Below are positions 1-7,366 of a stretch of 38,421 nt of DNA, one piece after another. How positions within the stretch are numbered: position 1 is the stretch's first letter; every line of letters starts with the position of its first letter. The DNA comes from an uncultured Nitrospira sp. Lineage in GTDB: Bacteria > Nitrospirota > Nitrospiria > Nitrospirales > UBA8639. The notes under the pieces were generated by a model. The model had not been told where the DNA came from. It did not search any database and saw only the letters and a list, made by a program, of their open reading frames with translations. Made by a program: the position numbers and the translations under genes. Where the stretch lies: contig CABVRQ010000013.1 in the NCBI GenBank assembly GCA_902500695.1, forward strand, positions 35,730 to 74,150. Reading direction: 5' to 3'.

Positions 1-92
1 ATCCACCAACCGGGGGCAGGAGGCCACAGAGAAATCGGGTCTGGCAGATGCACATCCCGAAGCTCTTGTAGGGGAGAACTTGTTGTCGGCAT
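1..92 (-). CDS. DUF4381 family protein, N-terminal fragment cut by window edge
   Basis: Reading the minus strand from an ATG at 90-92 gives an open frame of 30 codons that runs off the window. The peptide begins MPTTSSPLQELRDVHLPDPI and continues SLWPPAPGWW. The pattern of a short leader, a 'hLP-P' stretch and 'WPPAPGWW' just before a membrane helix is typical of DUF4381 proteins. These are usually encoded after MoxR and DUF58 genes in Bat-type operons. The start lies 18 bases after the stop of the DUF58 gene, and a GGGA lies a few bases upstream of the ATG. Only the N-terminus is visible, so the family call rests on this motif and on the context. Confidence 0.6.
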   Translation of the reverse strand, partial: MPTTSSPLQELRDVHLPDPISLWPPAPGWW

Positions 93-110
93 GTTAGCCC
101 ATTCCCGTTG

Positions 111-1118
111 TTATGCCATGCTGTGTTGGGCGCTTCGGCGATGTCCCAGATCCTGTAACCCACCCCGTAATTGGAAAAGAATATCGTCATGGGTTCCCAA
201 TGAAATGAATCCAATTCCACGGGTCAGGCACAGCGTCCGAACATCTTCATACCGTTCCCTAAAGCACGCTGAATAGGCTTGGATTGTTTTGGCAGATCCT
301 GTATTCAATATTCCCATTCGAATACCGTCCGTCACAGGATATTGGCCGGCAGGTGGCGGCTCTTGTTCCAATTGGTCATACATGAAAATCACCACCACAT
401 CCTGGTGCCCGCCCAACCGGATGAGGGTCTGTTTCGCCTGCTGGTCCCAATCCCGAAAATCACTCAAAAGAAAAATGAGGCTTCCGGGCTTCGCGGTTAT
501 CTGGACTCGATTTAAGGCCAACTGAAGAGGTGAGGTCAAGGAATTCTGGCGTTCATTCACCTCTGACGGGTGAGCACTATCTTGAGCCAGGAGGTTGAGG
601 AGTTGAAGGACTCCGGTTCTTCCTCCTCTGGGTCGGAGTTCCACATGGTCCACATCCGAAAAAACCACCGCCCCAATCCTGTCTCCCCGCTCTTGCGATG
701 CCCAACCCAATAATGCCGCAGCATGGGCTGCAATGACTGACTTAAATGCTACTTTGGTCCCGAATCGCATTCCCTTTCTATTATCCACTACGAAAAAGAC
801 GGGTCGCTCCCGTTCTTCGCGAAAGACCTTGAGGTAGGGTTCATGAGTTCTCGCCATGACCCGCCAATCCATGAGGCGCACATCATCGCCCGGTTGATAC
901 CGGCGAGACTCTTCAAAATCCATGCCTCTGCCTTTGAATGGAGAACGCTCTCCGCCAGCCAAAAGGGTATGCACCCGCTTCCGGGTCCTGATTCCCAAAA
1001 CCCCTGTCTGGTGACGCATATTGATGAGATCGGCGAGCCGAACCTCTACCCCCTGAAATCCTCGAGGAGGGTTCGGCCGGAATTCTGATGGTGAGGGCGT
1101 TTTACGGAACGGCCACAT
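111..1118 (-). CDS. DUF58 domain protein (vWA-like, Bat/MoxR-associated)
   Basis: This is a 335-residue protein with the DUF58 signature at residues 61-85 (FKGRGMDFEESRRYQPGDD, then RLMDW). A von Willebrand A-like fold follows, beginning near residue 107 with VFFVVDNRKGM. The normal metal-binding DxSxS motif is replaced there by DNRKG, so metal binding may be lost, as in many DUF58 proteins. There is no signal peptide or membrane helix, so it is probably cytoplasmic or peripheral. The gene overlaps the moxR 3' end by 17 bases and is followed closely by a DUF4381 gene, so the three are co-transcribed. Family knowledge suggests that MoxR AAA+ ATPases act as chaperones on vWA-domain partners such as this one. 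The specific substrate is unknown. Confidence 0.88.
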   Translation of the reverse strand: MWPFRKTPSPSEFRPNPPRGFQGVEVRLADLINMRHQTGVLGIRTRKRVHTLLAGGERSPFKGRGMDFEESRRYQPGDDVRLMDWRVMARTHEPYLKVFREERERPVFFVVDNRKGMRFGTKVAFKSVIAAHAAALLGWASQERGDRIGAVVFSDVDHVELRPRGGRTGVLQLLNLLAQDSAHPSEVNERQNSLTSPLQLALNRVQITAKPGSLIFLLSDFRDWDQQAKQTLIRLGGHQDVVVIFMYDQLEQEPPPAGQYPVTDGIRMGILNTGSAKTIQAYSACFRERYEDVRTLCLTRGIGFISLGTHDDILFQLRGGLQDLGHRRSAQHSMA

Positions 1119-2076
1119 GATTCAAAATTTCTGAGATCACCTGATCGATCCTGATCCCCTCCGCTTCGGCTTCAAACGTCAGTAAGACACGGTGGCGCAA
1201 TACATCATGAGCCACGGCCTGTATATCTTCTGGCGAGACATAATCACGTCCTTCCAACCAGGCATGCGCCCTGGCACACCGCTCCATTCCGATGGTCGCC
1301 CGGGGACTGGCTCCAAACCGGATCCACCGCTTCAGCATGGAGCTATAGGGGCCTGGCTCACGCGTGGCCATGACTAATTGGACGATATATTCTTCGAGTG
1401 TGGGGGCGAAATACATATCCCACATCTGCCGACGAGCCGCCAGAATCACCTTTTGAGGAACCGGCGTGGGGGTTGTCATTTCATCCCCAGGAATCGCCCT
1501 CGCCTGTCGACGTACAAGCTCGGCAATCTTTCGCTCTCCTTCCACATCGGGATATTGCACCCGGACATAGAGAAGAAAGCGATCCAATTGGGCTTCGGGT
1601 AAAGGATACGTGCCTTCCTGCTCAATGGGGTTTTGTGTGGCCATGACTAAAAACAACTCGGGCAAAGGATAACTGGTCCGCCCGATCGTCACTTGATGTT
1701 CACCCATGGCCTCTAATAGGGCTGCCTGCACCTTAGCCGGAGCCCGATTGATTTCATCGGCGAGGACCAGATTGTGAAAAATCGGACCTGGTTGAAAGCG
1801 AAAGGAGCCGTCGTTGGGACGATAGATATCGGTCCCGGTAATATCAGCGGGGAGTAAATCCGGGGTAAACTGAATCCGGTGAAAATCGGCCTCAATCCCA
1901 GAGGCCAACGTTTTAATGGCAGTGGTTTTGGCTAAACCTGGCGCACCTTCAACCAGAAGATGCCCATCAGCCATCAGGGCAATCAACAGCCTGAGGGTGA
2001 GGCCCTCTTGTCCAATTACCTGTTGATTCAGGAAGGCTCGAAGCCTTGATAGCTGCTCGTGTTCAGATCCAGACAT
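1102..2076 (-). CDS. MoxR family AAA+ ATPase
   Basis: This is a 324-residue single-domain AAA+ ATPase of the MoxR branch. Walker A is GAPGLAKT at residues 44-51, with the Leu-Ala typical of MoxR. Walker B is LVLADE at 103-108, followed by NRAPAKVQAALLEAM. Sensor 1 is ATQNPIEQEGTYPLPEAQLDRF near 147-168, in which the PLPEAQLDRF segment is strongly conserved. MoxR proteins are thought to act as chaperones that assemble or activate vWA-containing complexes. The overlapping downstream gene is a DUF58/vWA protein and a DUF4381 gene follows it, which is the usual Bat-type arrangement. The ATG at 2074-2076 gives the expected MoxR length. A weak promoter candidate lies about 110 bases upstream. Confidence 0.93.
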   Translation of the reverse strand: MSGSEHEQLSRLRAFLNQQVIGQEGLTLRLLIALMADGHLLVEGAPGLAKTTAIKTLASGIEADFHRIQFTPDLLPADITGTDIYRPNDGSFRFQPGPIFHNLVLADEINRAPAKVQAALLEAMGEHQVTIGRTSYPLPELFLVMATQNPIEQEGTYPLPEAQLDRFLLYVRVQYPDVEGERKIAELVRRQARAIPGDEMTTPTPVPQKVILAARRQMWDMYFAPTLEEYIVQLVMATREPGPYSSMLKRWIRFGASPRATIGMERCARAHAWLEGRDYVSPEDIQAVAHDVLRHRVLLTFEAEAEGIRIDQVISEILNHVAVP

Positions 2077-2182
2077 GTGTCTTGATATGAACCCGGTGGG
2101 TTCCTGTAGTCAAATTACTAATGATTCCCCTTATTTGATGGCACCGGGGCAACGTCACCCTTCAGAGTCTCAAGTCCTCTTA

Positions 2183-2213
2183 TTTATAATAATTTACCAT
2201 TTTTGAGAGTCAA
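2183..2213 (-). promoter_or_regulatory. candidate promoter for the moxR operon
   Basis: On the minus strand TTGACT (2208-2213) is followed after 19 bases by TATAAA (2183-2188), about 107 bases before the moxR ATG. Both hexamers are close to sigma-70 consensus, but the spacer is two bases longer than ideal. This is inference from sequence alone. Confidence 0.3.
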
Positions 2214-2284
2214 GGGGAATTGCGGGAAAACGGTATTCTTACCAAAAACCACGTATCCCTTCCCCTTTATGAATCCTTTGAGAA

Positions 2285-2716
2285 TCAGATGGATGAGGAC
2301 GCGTGCGGGATGCCAACTTCGATCATACCCCGCATAATGGGGTGCAGTGTGCAATGGTAGGGATAATGTCCTGGGGAAAGACCTGGAATTTCAAAGGTTT
2401 CATGAGGGCGAATGGCACCTGAATCAAATACACATACTCCACCCTCTCTGCAACCGTCATGCGTAATCGTATGAGGGGTGGCCGTGGGATTCTTCCATAC
2501 AATGGGAATTCCTGAAGTCACGAAAGCCTGTTGAGGAGTAAAATACGGCGCAAATCCCTCAATTAAAATTGAAAATGGGGAACTACCCCACGCCCACGAA
2601 GTGCTCATTAACAAGCATAATCCCAGAATAATTTTCGCACAGTGCCTGCCCACAACCCTCAGGTTTTTTTCATTCACGAAACGGTGATGTTTAACATTCT
2701 CTTCTTCTAATTTCAT
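2285..2716 (-). CDS. secreted amicyanin-like cupredoxin (type 1 copper protein)
   Basis: This is a 143-residue protein. A basic N-terminus and hydrophobic stretch (residues 28-44, IILGLCLLMSTSWAWGS) look like a signal peptide, followed by a cupredoxin domain. The type 1 copper ligands can be read as His82 (in TPHT), Cys122, His125 and Met128. The C-terminal block YHCTLHPIMRG has the short C-x2-H-x2-M spacing of amicyanin and pseudoazurin-type proteins. It is probably a periplasmic electron carrier or copper-binding protein. A loop Cys pair (DGCREGGVC) is unusual and could form a disulfide. No clear redox partner is encoded next to it. The ATG at 2714-2716 lacks a good ribosome binding site, so the start could be further in. 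Confidence 0.8.
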   Translation of the reverse strand: MKLEEENVKHHRFVNEKNLRVVGRHCAKIILGLCLLMSTSWAWGSSPFSILIEGFAPYFTPQQAFVTSGIPIVWKNPTATPHTITHDGCREGGVCVFDSGAIRPHETFEIPGLSPGHYPYHCTLHPIMRGMIEVGIPHASSSI

Positions 2717-3332
2717 TATTTCTATGAATTCGATCTTTTTGTGATCGCCATTCCTTTCATTTCGTCTTTTTTTAGTCTTTGGGGTTTACGTTTCAAAAGC
2801 TATTGAAATATTGGCACTTTCCCAGGCTAGTTTTTATTTCCCTCACTCAACAGTTCTGCCCCATTTTGCGCTACTTGCCCATTGCCATAGTCCAGTTTTA
2901 GCATAAAGGCTTAGACTTAATTATCTCTCAATCAATGCGGTGAACCTATGCTGTATTGTACACCATCCAGAAATCCTCCTCATCCTCTTCAAGAGAAGTT
3001 AAGCAAGATTTAGCCGAGATCAAGTCCTACAAGGGTGTGAATCCGGACAGCTTCCTTCCTGGCTTCAGAAAAGGTGACAAGAAGGGGGTCCAGCATTGGT
3101 CTAAGATTACTTCCTTTTTAAACCCTCAAACCAAAAGAAGGAATGGCAAAGACAAGTGAAGTACTGAATGGCCTAATTGCCTGTTCCCAACGAAGTCGGT
3201 CATACCCACAATAAAACGGGAGGGACCCTAAATTTGGAAAACAACCAAAGAGGTCTCCAATAAAAAAATAGACTAAGCTCTAGTTCTGTACCCCTGATTC
3301 CCGATCGTGTGGAACAAAAAGGAGGGATGATC
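2717..3332. other. 616-base intergenic region without a convincing gene
   Basis: This is the divergent spacer between the cupredoxin gene and the small secreted protein gene. The left part is AT-rich. It contains a 67-codon open frame from a TTG at 2956 to 3159, but that frame has no ribosome binding site and no recognisable domain. Promoters for both flanking genes should lie here; none stands out clearly. Confidence 0.5.
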
Positions 3333-3641
3333 ATGAACCGTAAACGATGCGCAATTCACGTAATAGGGAGTGTCGTATTTGGAAGTACATTAGCTCTGGG
3401 AAATCCTGGAATGCTGCCAGATCATCCGGGTTATCCCATGGGAGATGCCAAATCACCCGTGACGGGGCAGTCGGTGGCCAATGACCCGGGACAATCTCAA
3501 CACAGCGTGACAGAGTCGCTCCAACAGGCCTCTGGATTTCATGATTCACATGCGATGAATCCTGGGAAGGAAGAACGCCCGAATATTGTGCCGCCTGGGG
3601 GATCAAAGTCCATGAACACTAAGAGTGATTCCAGCAAGTAG
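3333..3641 (+). CDS. small secreted protein of unknown function
   Basis: This encodes a 102-residue protein from the ATG at 3333. That start lies 7 bases after a strong ribosome binding site (AAGGAGGG, 3319-3326), so it is preferred over the GTG at 3309 and the ATG at 3327. The N-terminus (MNRKRCAIHVIGSVVFGSTL, then ALG) is a probable signal peptide. The mature part is low-complexity and rich in Pro, Gly, Ser, His and Asp, for example MLPDHPGYPMGD, and ends in SDSSK. I do not recognise a domain. A strong terminator follows. The protein probably resides in the periplasm or outside the cell. The His, Asp and Met residues could bind metal, but that is speculation. Confidence 0.65.
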   Translation: MNRKRCAIHVIGSVVFGSTLALGNPGMLPDHPGYPMGDAKSPVTGQSVANDPGQSQHSVTESLQQASGFHDSHAMNPGKEERPNIVPPGGSKSMNTKSDSSK

Positions 3642-3692
3642 GGGATAGGTCCGCAAACCGTCCCCGAACTATCGGGAGAAACAGGGGGACTG

Positions 3693-3725
3693 AAAAGGAG
3701 GGAGATTAAAACTCCCTCCTTTTTT
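3693..3725 (+). terminator. rho-independent terminator
   Basis: A perfect 10-bp stem (AAGGAGGGAG 3695-3704 with CTCCCTCCTT 3712-3721) encloses a 7-base loop (ATTAAAA) and runs into a T tract (to 3725). It lies about 50 bases after the small secreted protein gene and ends its transcript. It also separates that gene from the convergent DUF5989/SxtK-like gene. Confidence 0.88.
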
Positions 3726-3788
3726 CTATGCAAGCTATTGCCTGCCACTCAATCAGATTTCCTAGTAGCTCCAACCCTCCCCCTCGAT

Positions 3789-3941
3789 TTAGAACAAGGT
3801 ATAGATGAAGGGGGCAACGGCTGAACCCTCACTCAGAATTATAAGACCGCCGAGCAATAAAAGCATGATGATGATGGGGGCGAGCCAGAACTTTTTTCGT
3901 TCCCGCATAAAGTCCCACAATTCCCCAAGAAAACCTGTCAT
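3789..3941 (-). CDS. DUF5989 (SxtK-like) small membrane protein
   Basis: This 50-residue protein begins MTGFLGELWDFMRERKKFW. A hydrophobic helix follows (LAPIIIMLLLLGGLIIL), and it ends SEGSAVAPFIYTLF. This is the full pattern of DUF5989: a short amphipathic head with a basic RERKKFW, one membrane span and the conserved SAVAPFIYTLF tail. The ATG at 3939-3941 follows a perfect AAGGAGG (minus strand of 3950-3956) at good spacing. The gene lies 13 bases after the SxtJ-like gene and is the third member of a carbamoyltransferase/SxtJ/DUF5989 unit. The equivalent small gene in saxitoxin clusters is sxtK. Its biochemical role is unknown. Confidence 0.82.
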   Translation of the reverse strand: MTGFLGELWDFMRERKKFWLAPIIIMLLLLGGLIILSEGSAVAPFIYTLF

Positions 3942-3954
3942 CTGTTGTTCCTCC

Positions 3955-4359
3955 TTAGAAGGGTTTCAATACATGGTCTGCGGCTCTGGCCTTTTTGAGC
4001 ACCCGATAGCTGGTCGCCTTGGGGTCATACCCAAGCTCCAATGGTCGTTTACCTAATAACCCCATGATAAACGCCATAGGAGTGAACATCCCAAAAAATA
4101 GGATACTTAATATTATTCGGGAATTGATCCAGCCCAATTTTTCTCCGATCTTCATCCAGACTCGATGCAAGGGCCCAAGACCCTTTGGAAAAAGCATTCC
4201 CATTGCCCCAAAGATCCCGGCGATTAGACTGGCCCATACTCGAAGGCTTTCTCCATGAATGACCAGGGGCCATACCGCTACTATCAAAAAAACTCCCCCC
4301 ATGAGAAGTCCAAACGACCGAAGATCCTTGGCTGTTGGTTGATGTATCGTTGATGTCAT
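3955..4359 (-). CDS. SxtJ family membrane protein
   Basis: This is a 134-residue protein with about three hydrophobic segments: FGLLMGGVFLIVAVWPLVI (near 16-34), a second at VWASLIAGIFGAMGMLF (41-57) and a third at IILSILFFGMFTPMAFIMGL (81-100). It also has conserved SxtJ-type features: GPLHRVWMKIGEKLGW before the third span, and a C-terminal GKRPLELGYDPKATSYR. It sits between a large carbamoyltransferase and a DUF5989 gene, the order sxtI-sxtJ-sxtK of saxitoxin clusters. This trio also occurs widely in bacteria that do not make saxitoxin. The function is unknown; a membrane platform for the carbamoyltransferase is a reasonable inference. It starts 18 bases after the carbamoyltransferase stop. 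Confidence 0.82.
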   Translation of the reverse strand: MTSTIHQPTAKDLRSFGLLMGGVFLIVAVWPLVIHGESLRVWASLIAGIFGAMGMLFPKGLGPLHRVWMKIGEKLGWINSRIILSILFFGMFTPMAFIMGLLGKRPLELGYDPKATSYRVLKKARAADHVLKPF

Positions 4360-4377
4360 GTCGTTACTCTTTCACGC

Positions 4378-6246
4378 TTAATCCAATTCAAATTCTTTCA
4401 TCCACGCTTCATCCTTAGGCACCGGCTTTTGATGTTCCTTCAAGACGAGACAATTTTCCAGCACAAGTACGTCCATTTCAGTCCGCATGAAACACCGATA
4501 GGCATCTTCAGGCGTGCAGACAATCGGTTCGCCTCGAACGTTAAATGAAGTATTGATCAATACCGCACACCCGGTTTGCTTTTCGAACTCTTGCAACAAT
4601 TGATAGTACCGAGGATTGGTGTCTGGTGACACCGTCTGTACCCTGGCGGAATAATCCACATGGGTCACTGCTGGAATATCCGATTTGGGAACATTGAGCA
4701 GATCAATTCCCCAAAGTTTTTGTTGATCCGGTTGTACCGCTAGACGTCGCTTTTCAGCAACCGGGGCCACCAGCAACATGTAAGGACTATCAGTATCCAT
4801 CTCAAAATACTCGGACACTCGTTCTCTTAAAACCGATGGTGCAAAAGGACGGAAGGATTCACGATATTTAATTTTTAAATTCATGACAGATTGCATTTTC
4901 TCGCTACGAGGGTCTCCCAGGATACTTCGTCCTCCTAAAGCCCGAGGACCGAATTCCATGTGCCCCTGTAACCATCCGATGACCTTGCCCTCAGCTAAAT
5001 ACTCCGCCACTCGACGATACAGGTCCGAATCCTCCACGCGCTCATATTTTGCCTCAAGTTGTTGGAGCTTGGATTCTATTTCCTCGTTGGAAAAACGTGG
5101 GCCTAAATAACTGCCTCGCATCGCATCACTAGAGCCCTGGCATTCCCGAGGTTGGTTCAGATAGCCGTAATGGACATTTAACGCCGCCCCCAACGCGCTC
5201 CCCGCATCGCCTGCCGCCGGCTGAATCCACAGCCCACTGAACGGTCCTTCCCGCAGCACTCTCCCGTTTCCAACGCAATTCAAGGCCACCCCCCCTGAAA
5301 GACAAAGATTGGAAAGGCCTGTTTCTCGTTGAAGACTATTAGTCAGGCGGAGCATGACCATCTCGGTGACTTCTTGTACAGACCTGGCTAGATCCATTTC
5401 CCGCTGGGTGAGGGTGCTTTCGGCCTGACGCGGAGGACCACCAAATATGGCGTCGAATTTGCTGTTGGTCATCCGTAAACCGGTGCAGTAATCAAAATAA
5501 TCCATATTGAGCCGGAAAGTGCCATCCGGCTTCACATCCACCACATTGTCCAAAATCGTCTTCACATACTTGGGCTCCCCATAGGGAGCGAGCCCCATGA
5601 CTTTGTATTCACCGGAATTCACCTTAAATCCGGTATAGTATGTAAAGGCGGAATACAGCAACCCGATGGAGTGAGGGAAGGGGATTTCCCATAGAGGCGT
5701 TAAGTGGTTCCCTCGCCCGACCCATGCTGAAGTGGTGGCCCATTCGCCCACCCCGTCCATACATAGGACAACAGCCTCCTCATAAGGGGAAGGGAAAAAA
5801 GCGGCAGCCGCATGTGATTCATGGTGTTCCCCAAAGAGCAAAGGAGGCAATTTCTCTTTTTTTTCGAAATTACCCACCTGACGAAAAGCCTTTTCTAGTA
5901 AGTTTCGCAGGAACAGCTTTTCCTTAATCCAAACCGGAATGGCGGTTAAAAAAGATCCAAGTCCCTTCGGGGCATAGGACAAATAGGTTTCCAACAAACG
6001 TTCAAATTTGACAAAAGGTTTGTCATAGAACACCAGATAATCGACGTCGCGCATGCCAACCCCGCCTTGACGCAGACAAAACTCCACCGCATGGCTCGGG
6101 AACCCGGCATCATGTTTCTTTCGCGTGAACCGTTCTTCTTGAGCAGCCGCCACAATCTTGCCATTCTGTATAAGACAAGCCGCGCTATCGTGATAATAGG
6201 CCGAGACGCCCAGAATTGAAGTTAATTTCCCGTTTGGCGTTGTCAT
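4378..6246 (-). CDS. NodU/SxtI-type carbamoyltransferase
   Basis: This is a 622-residue O-carbamoyltransferase of the NodU/CmcH/SxtI family, which transfers a carbamoyl group from carbamoyl phosphate through an adenylated intermediate. The N-terminal Kae1-like domain starts ILGVSAYYHDSAACLI and has the metal-binding HHESHAAAAFFPSP and the DGVGEW loop. Later come SGGVALNCVGNG and, in the C-terminal domain, GHMEFGPRALGGRSILGDPR and INTSFNVRGEPIVCTPEDA. The ATG at 6244-6246 is preferred because AAGGA lies just upstream and the domain starts about 10 residues later. An in-frame start at 6279 would add 11 residues. It heads a three-gene unit with SxtJ-like and DUF5989 genes. The natural acceptor is unknown; a surface glycan or secondary metabolite is possible. 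Confidence 0.92.
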   Translation of the reverse strand: MTTPNGKLTSILGVSAYYHDSAACLIQNGKIVAAAQEERFTRKKHDAGFPSHAVEFCLRQGGVGMRDVDYLVFYDKPFVKFERLLETYLSYAPKGLGSFLTAIPVWIKEKLFLRNLLEKAFRQVGNFEKKEKLPPLLFGEHHESHAAAAFFPSPYEEAVVLCMDGVGEWATTSAWVGRGNHLTPLWEIPFPHSIGLLYSAFTYYTGFKVNSGEYKVMGLAPYGEPKYVKTILDNVVDVKPDGTFRLNMDYFDYCTGLRMTNSKFDAIFGGPPRQAESTLTQREMDLARSVQEVTEMVMLRLTNSLQRETGLSNLCLSGGVALNCVGNGRVLREGPFSGLWIQPAAGDAGSALGAALNVHYGYLNQPRECQGSSDAMRGSYLGPRFSNEEIESKLQQLEAKYERVEDSDLYRRVAEYLAEGKVIGWLQGHMEFGPRALGGRSILGDPRSEKMQSVMNLKIKYRESFRPFAPSVLRERVSEYFEMDTDSPYMLLVAPVAEKRRLAVQPDQQKLWGIDLLNVPKSDIPAVTHVDYSARVQTVSPDTNPRYYQLLQEFEKQTGCAVLINTSFNVRGEPIVCTPEDAYRCFMRTEMDVLVLENCLVLKEHQKPVPKDEAWMKEFELD

Positions 6247-6379
6247 ATTTTCCTTAGAATAAGGGCTGGCCTTTACCATATTGGCTGGTGTGCTCAGGCA
6301 GAAAACCTGTGAACCCTAAATTTTTCGGTGAAAATGTAGAAGAACTTTACCTATGATTTTTCCCTGTTTCTACTTTATC

Positions 6380-6397
6380 GATAGGAAACCTCCTATC
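6380..6397 (-). repeat. inverted repeat between two minus-strand genes
   Basis: A perfect 7-bp stem (GATAGGA / TCCTATC) with a 4-base AACC loop lies 14 bases downstream of the dienelactone hydrolase stop. There is no T tract on the minus strand, so it is at best a weak terminator or an RNA-stabilising hairpin. Confidence 0.35.
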
Positions 6398-6410
6398 CTA
6401 CTTATTCTAC

Positions 6411-7202
6411 TTATCGAAACAGTTCATCAAAAAACAATTTCATGTGCCCCCATGACCGTCGATCAGCTTGTTCCTGGTATTGCACCCCTTCCATGCCATA
6501 TTGATTGGCCAAAGGGTTGGTGAATCCATGTTGGGCACCTCCAAAAATCACCATGTGCCAATCTAACCCAGCCTGGTCTAACGCACGCTTAAATTTTGCA
6601 ATGTGGTCTTGGGTAAGAAACGGATCGGCCTCTCCATGGGCAATGAAAATTTTGACTGAATTCTTAATGGAAAGAGAGGCGGACGGAAGAGGGAGCGACC
6701 CATGGAAACTGACGACTCCTTTGACCGGTGCCGCATCATACACCATTTGCATAACCGTCGCCCCACCAAAACAATACCCAATAGCCGCTATACGGGTTTG
6801 GTCTACCAGGGGGTTAGCCTGAAGAAGCCGTAATCCCTCTCTCGCCCTGGCCTGCCATATCTTTACATTGGCGGTGGTCTGTTGCATCCATTGCCTGGCT
6901 TCATCGGGATGAGTGGTCACTTTTCCCTTTCCATACATATCCACAGCCACCGCCACATATCCCAAGGCCGCCAATTGTTCCGCACGAGTTCGGGCATATT
7001 CATTCAGGCCCCACCATTCGTGAACAACCAAAATTCCCGGGCGCTTGCCTTCTATCGCATCATCCCAGGCCAACACCCCTTCCAAAACAACTTCTCCATG
7101 GTTATAGGGGATAGTGGTGATCTGCACCTTGGCTTCCACTTGGGAAGACCATATACACACAATCACGAGAAGACATAGACCTAATTGATGGTAAAAGTTC
7201 AT
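6411..7202 (-). CDS. secreted dienelactone hydrolase family protein
   Basis: This is a 263-residue alpha/beta hydrolase of the dienelactone hydrolase family. The ATG at 7200-7202 places a clean signal peptide at the N-terminus (MNFYHQLGLCLLVIVCIWSS, cut near QVEA). An in-frame start at 7259 would add 19 non-conserved residues. The catalytic triad is visible as Cys144 in GYCFGG, Asp193 in GEADPF and His225 in AQHGFTNP. The family motif HEWWGLNEYARTRAEQLA is also present. Family members hydrolyse dienelactones or other small esters. A periplasmic location is less common and suggests a different substrate. It appears to be transcribed alone. Confidence 0.88.
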   Translation of the reverse strand: MNFYHQLGLCLLVIVCIWSSQVEAKVQITTIPYNHGEVVLEGVLAWDDAIEGKRPGILVVHEWWGLNEYARTRAEQLAALGYVAVAVDMYGKGKVTTHPDEARQWMQQTTANVKIWQARAREGLRLLQANPLVDQTRIAAIGYCFGGATVMQMVYDAAPVKGVVSFHGSLPLPSASLSIKNSVKIFIAHGEADPFLTQDHIAKFKRALDQAGLDWHMVIFGGAQHGFTNPLANQYGMEGVQYQEQADRRSWGHMKLFFDELFR

Positions 7203-7322
7203 GATTTCTACTTTTTTAATGGGTCGGCAAGAATAGGGACCGGAAACAGACTTTGACATGATACCGATCTAAGACTATTTCTTCCATTCCTTGACTTGAA
7301 ATGCTACAGGAGGGGCTAGATA

Positions 7323-7344
7323 CTAAATTTTACGGTAAATTTAG
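7323..7344. repeat. AT-rich inverted repeat, possible weak terminator or operator
   Basis: A perfect 8-bp inverted repeat CTAAATTT-tacggt-AAATTTAG lies in the short spacer between the glycosyltransferase stop (7367) and the dienelactone hydrolase start. It could be a hairpin ending the upstream transcript, although no T tract follows on the minus strand, or a binding site for a dimeric regulator of the hydrolase gene. Confidence 0.35.
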
Positions 7345-7366
7345 CAGTTGGCAATCTTTTTTGAAT

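Noticed and set aside
2956..3159. 67-codon plus-strand open frame beginning with TTG
   Set aside because: It has no ribosome binding site, a Ser-repeat N-terminus read from CCT-rich DNA, and no recognisable domain. It looks like chance in an intergenic region.
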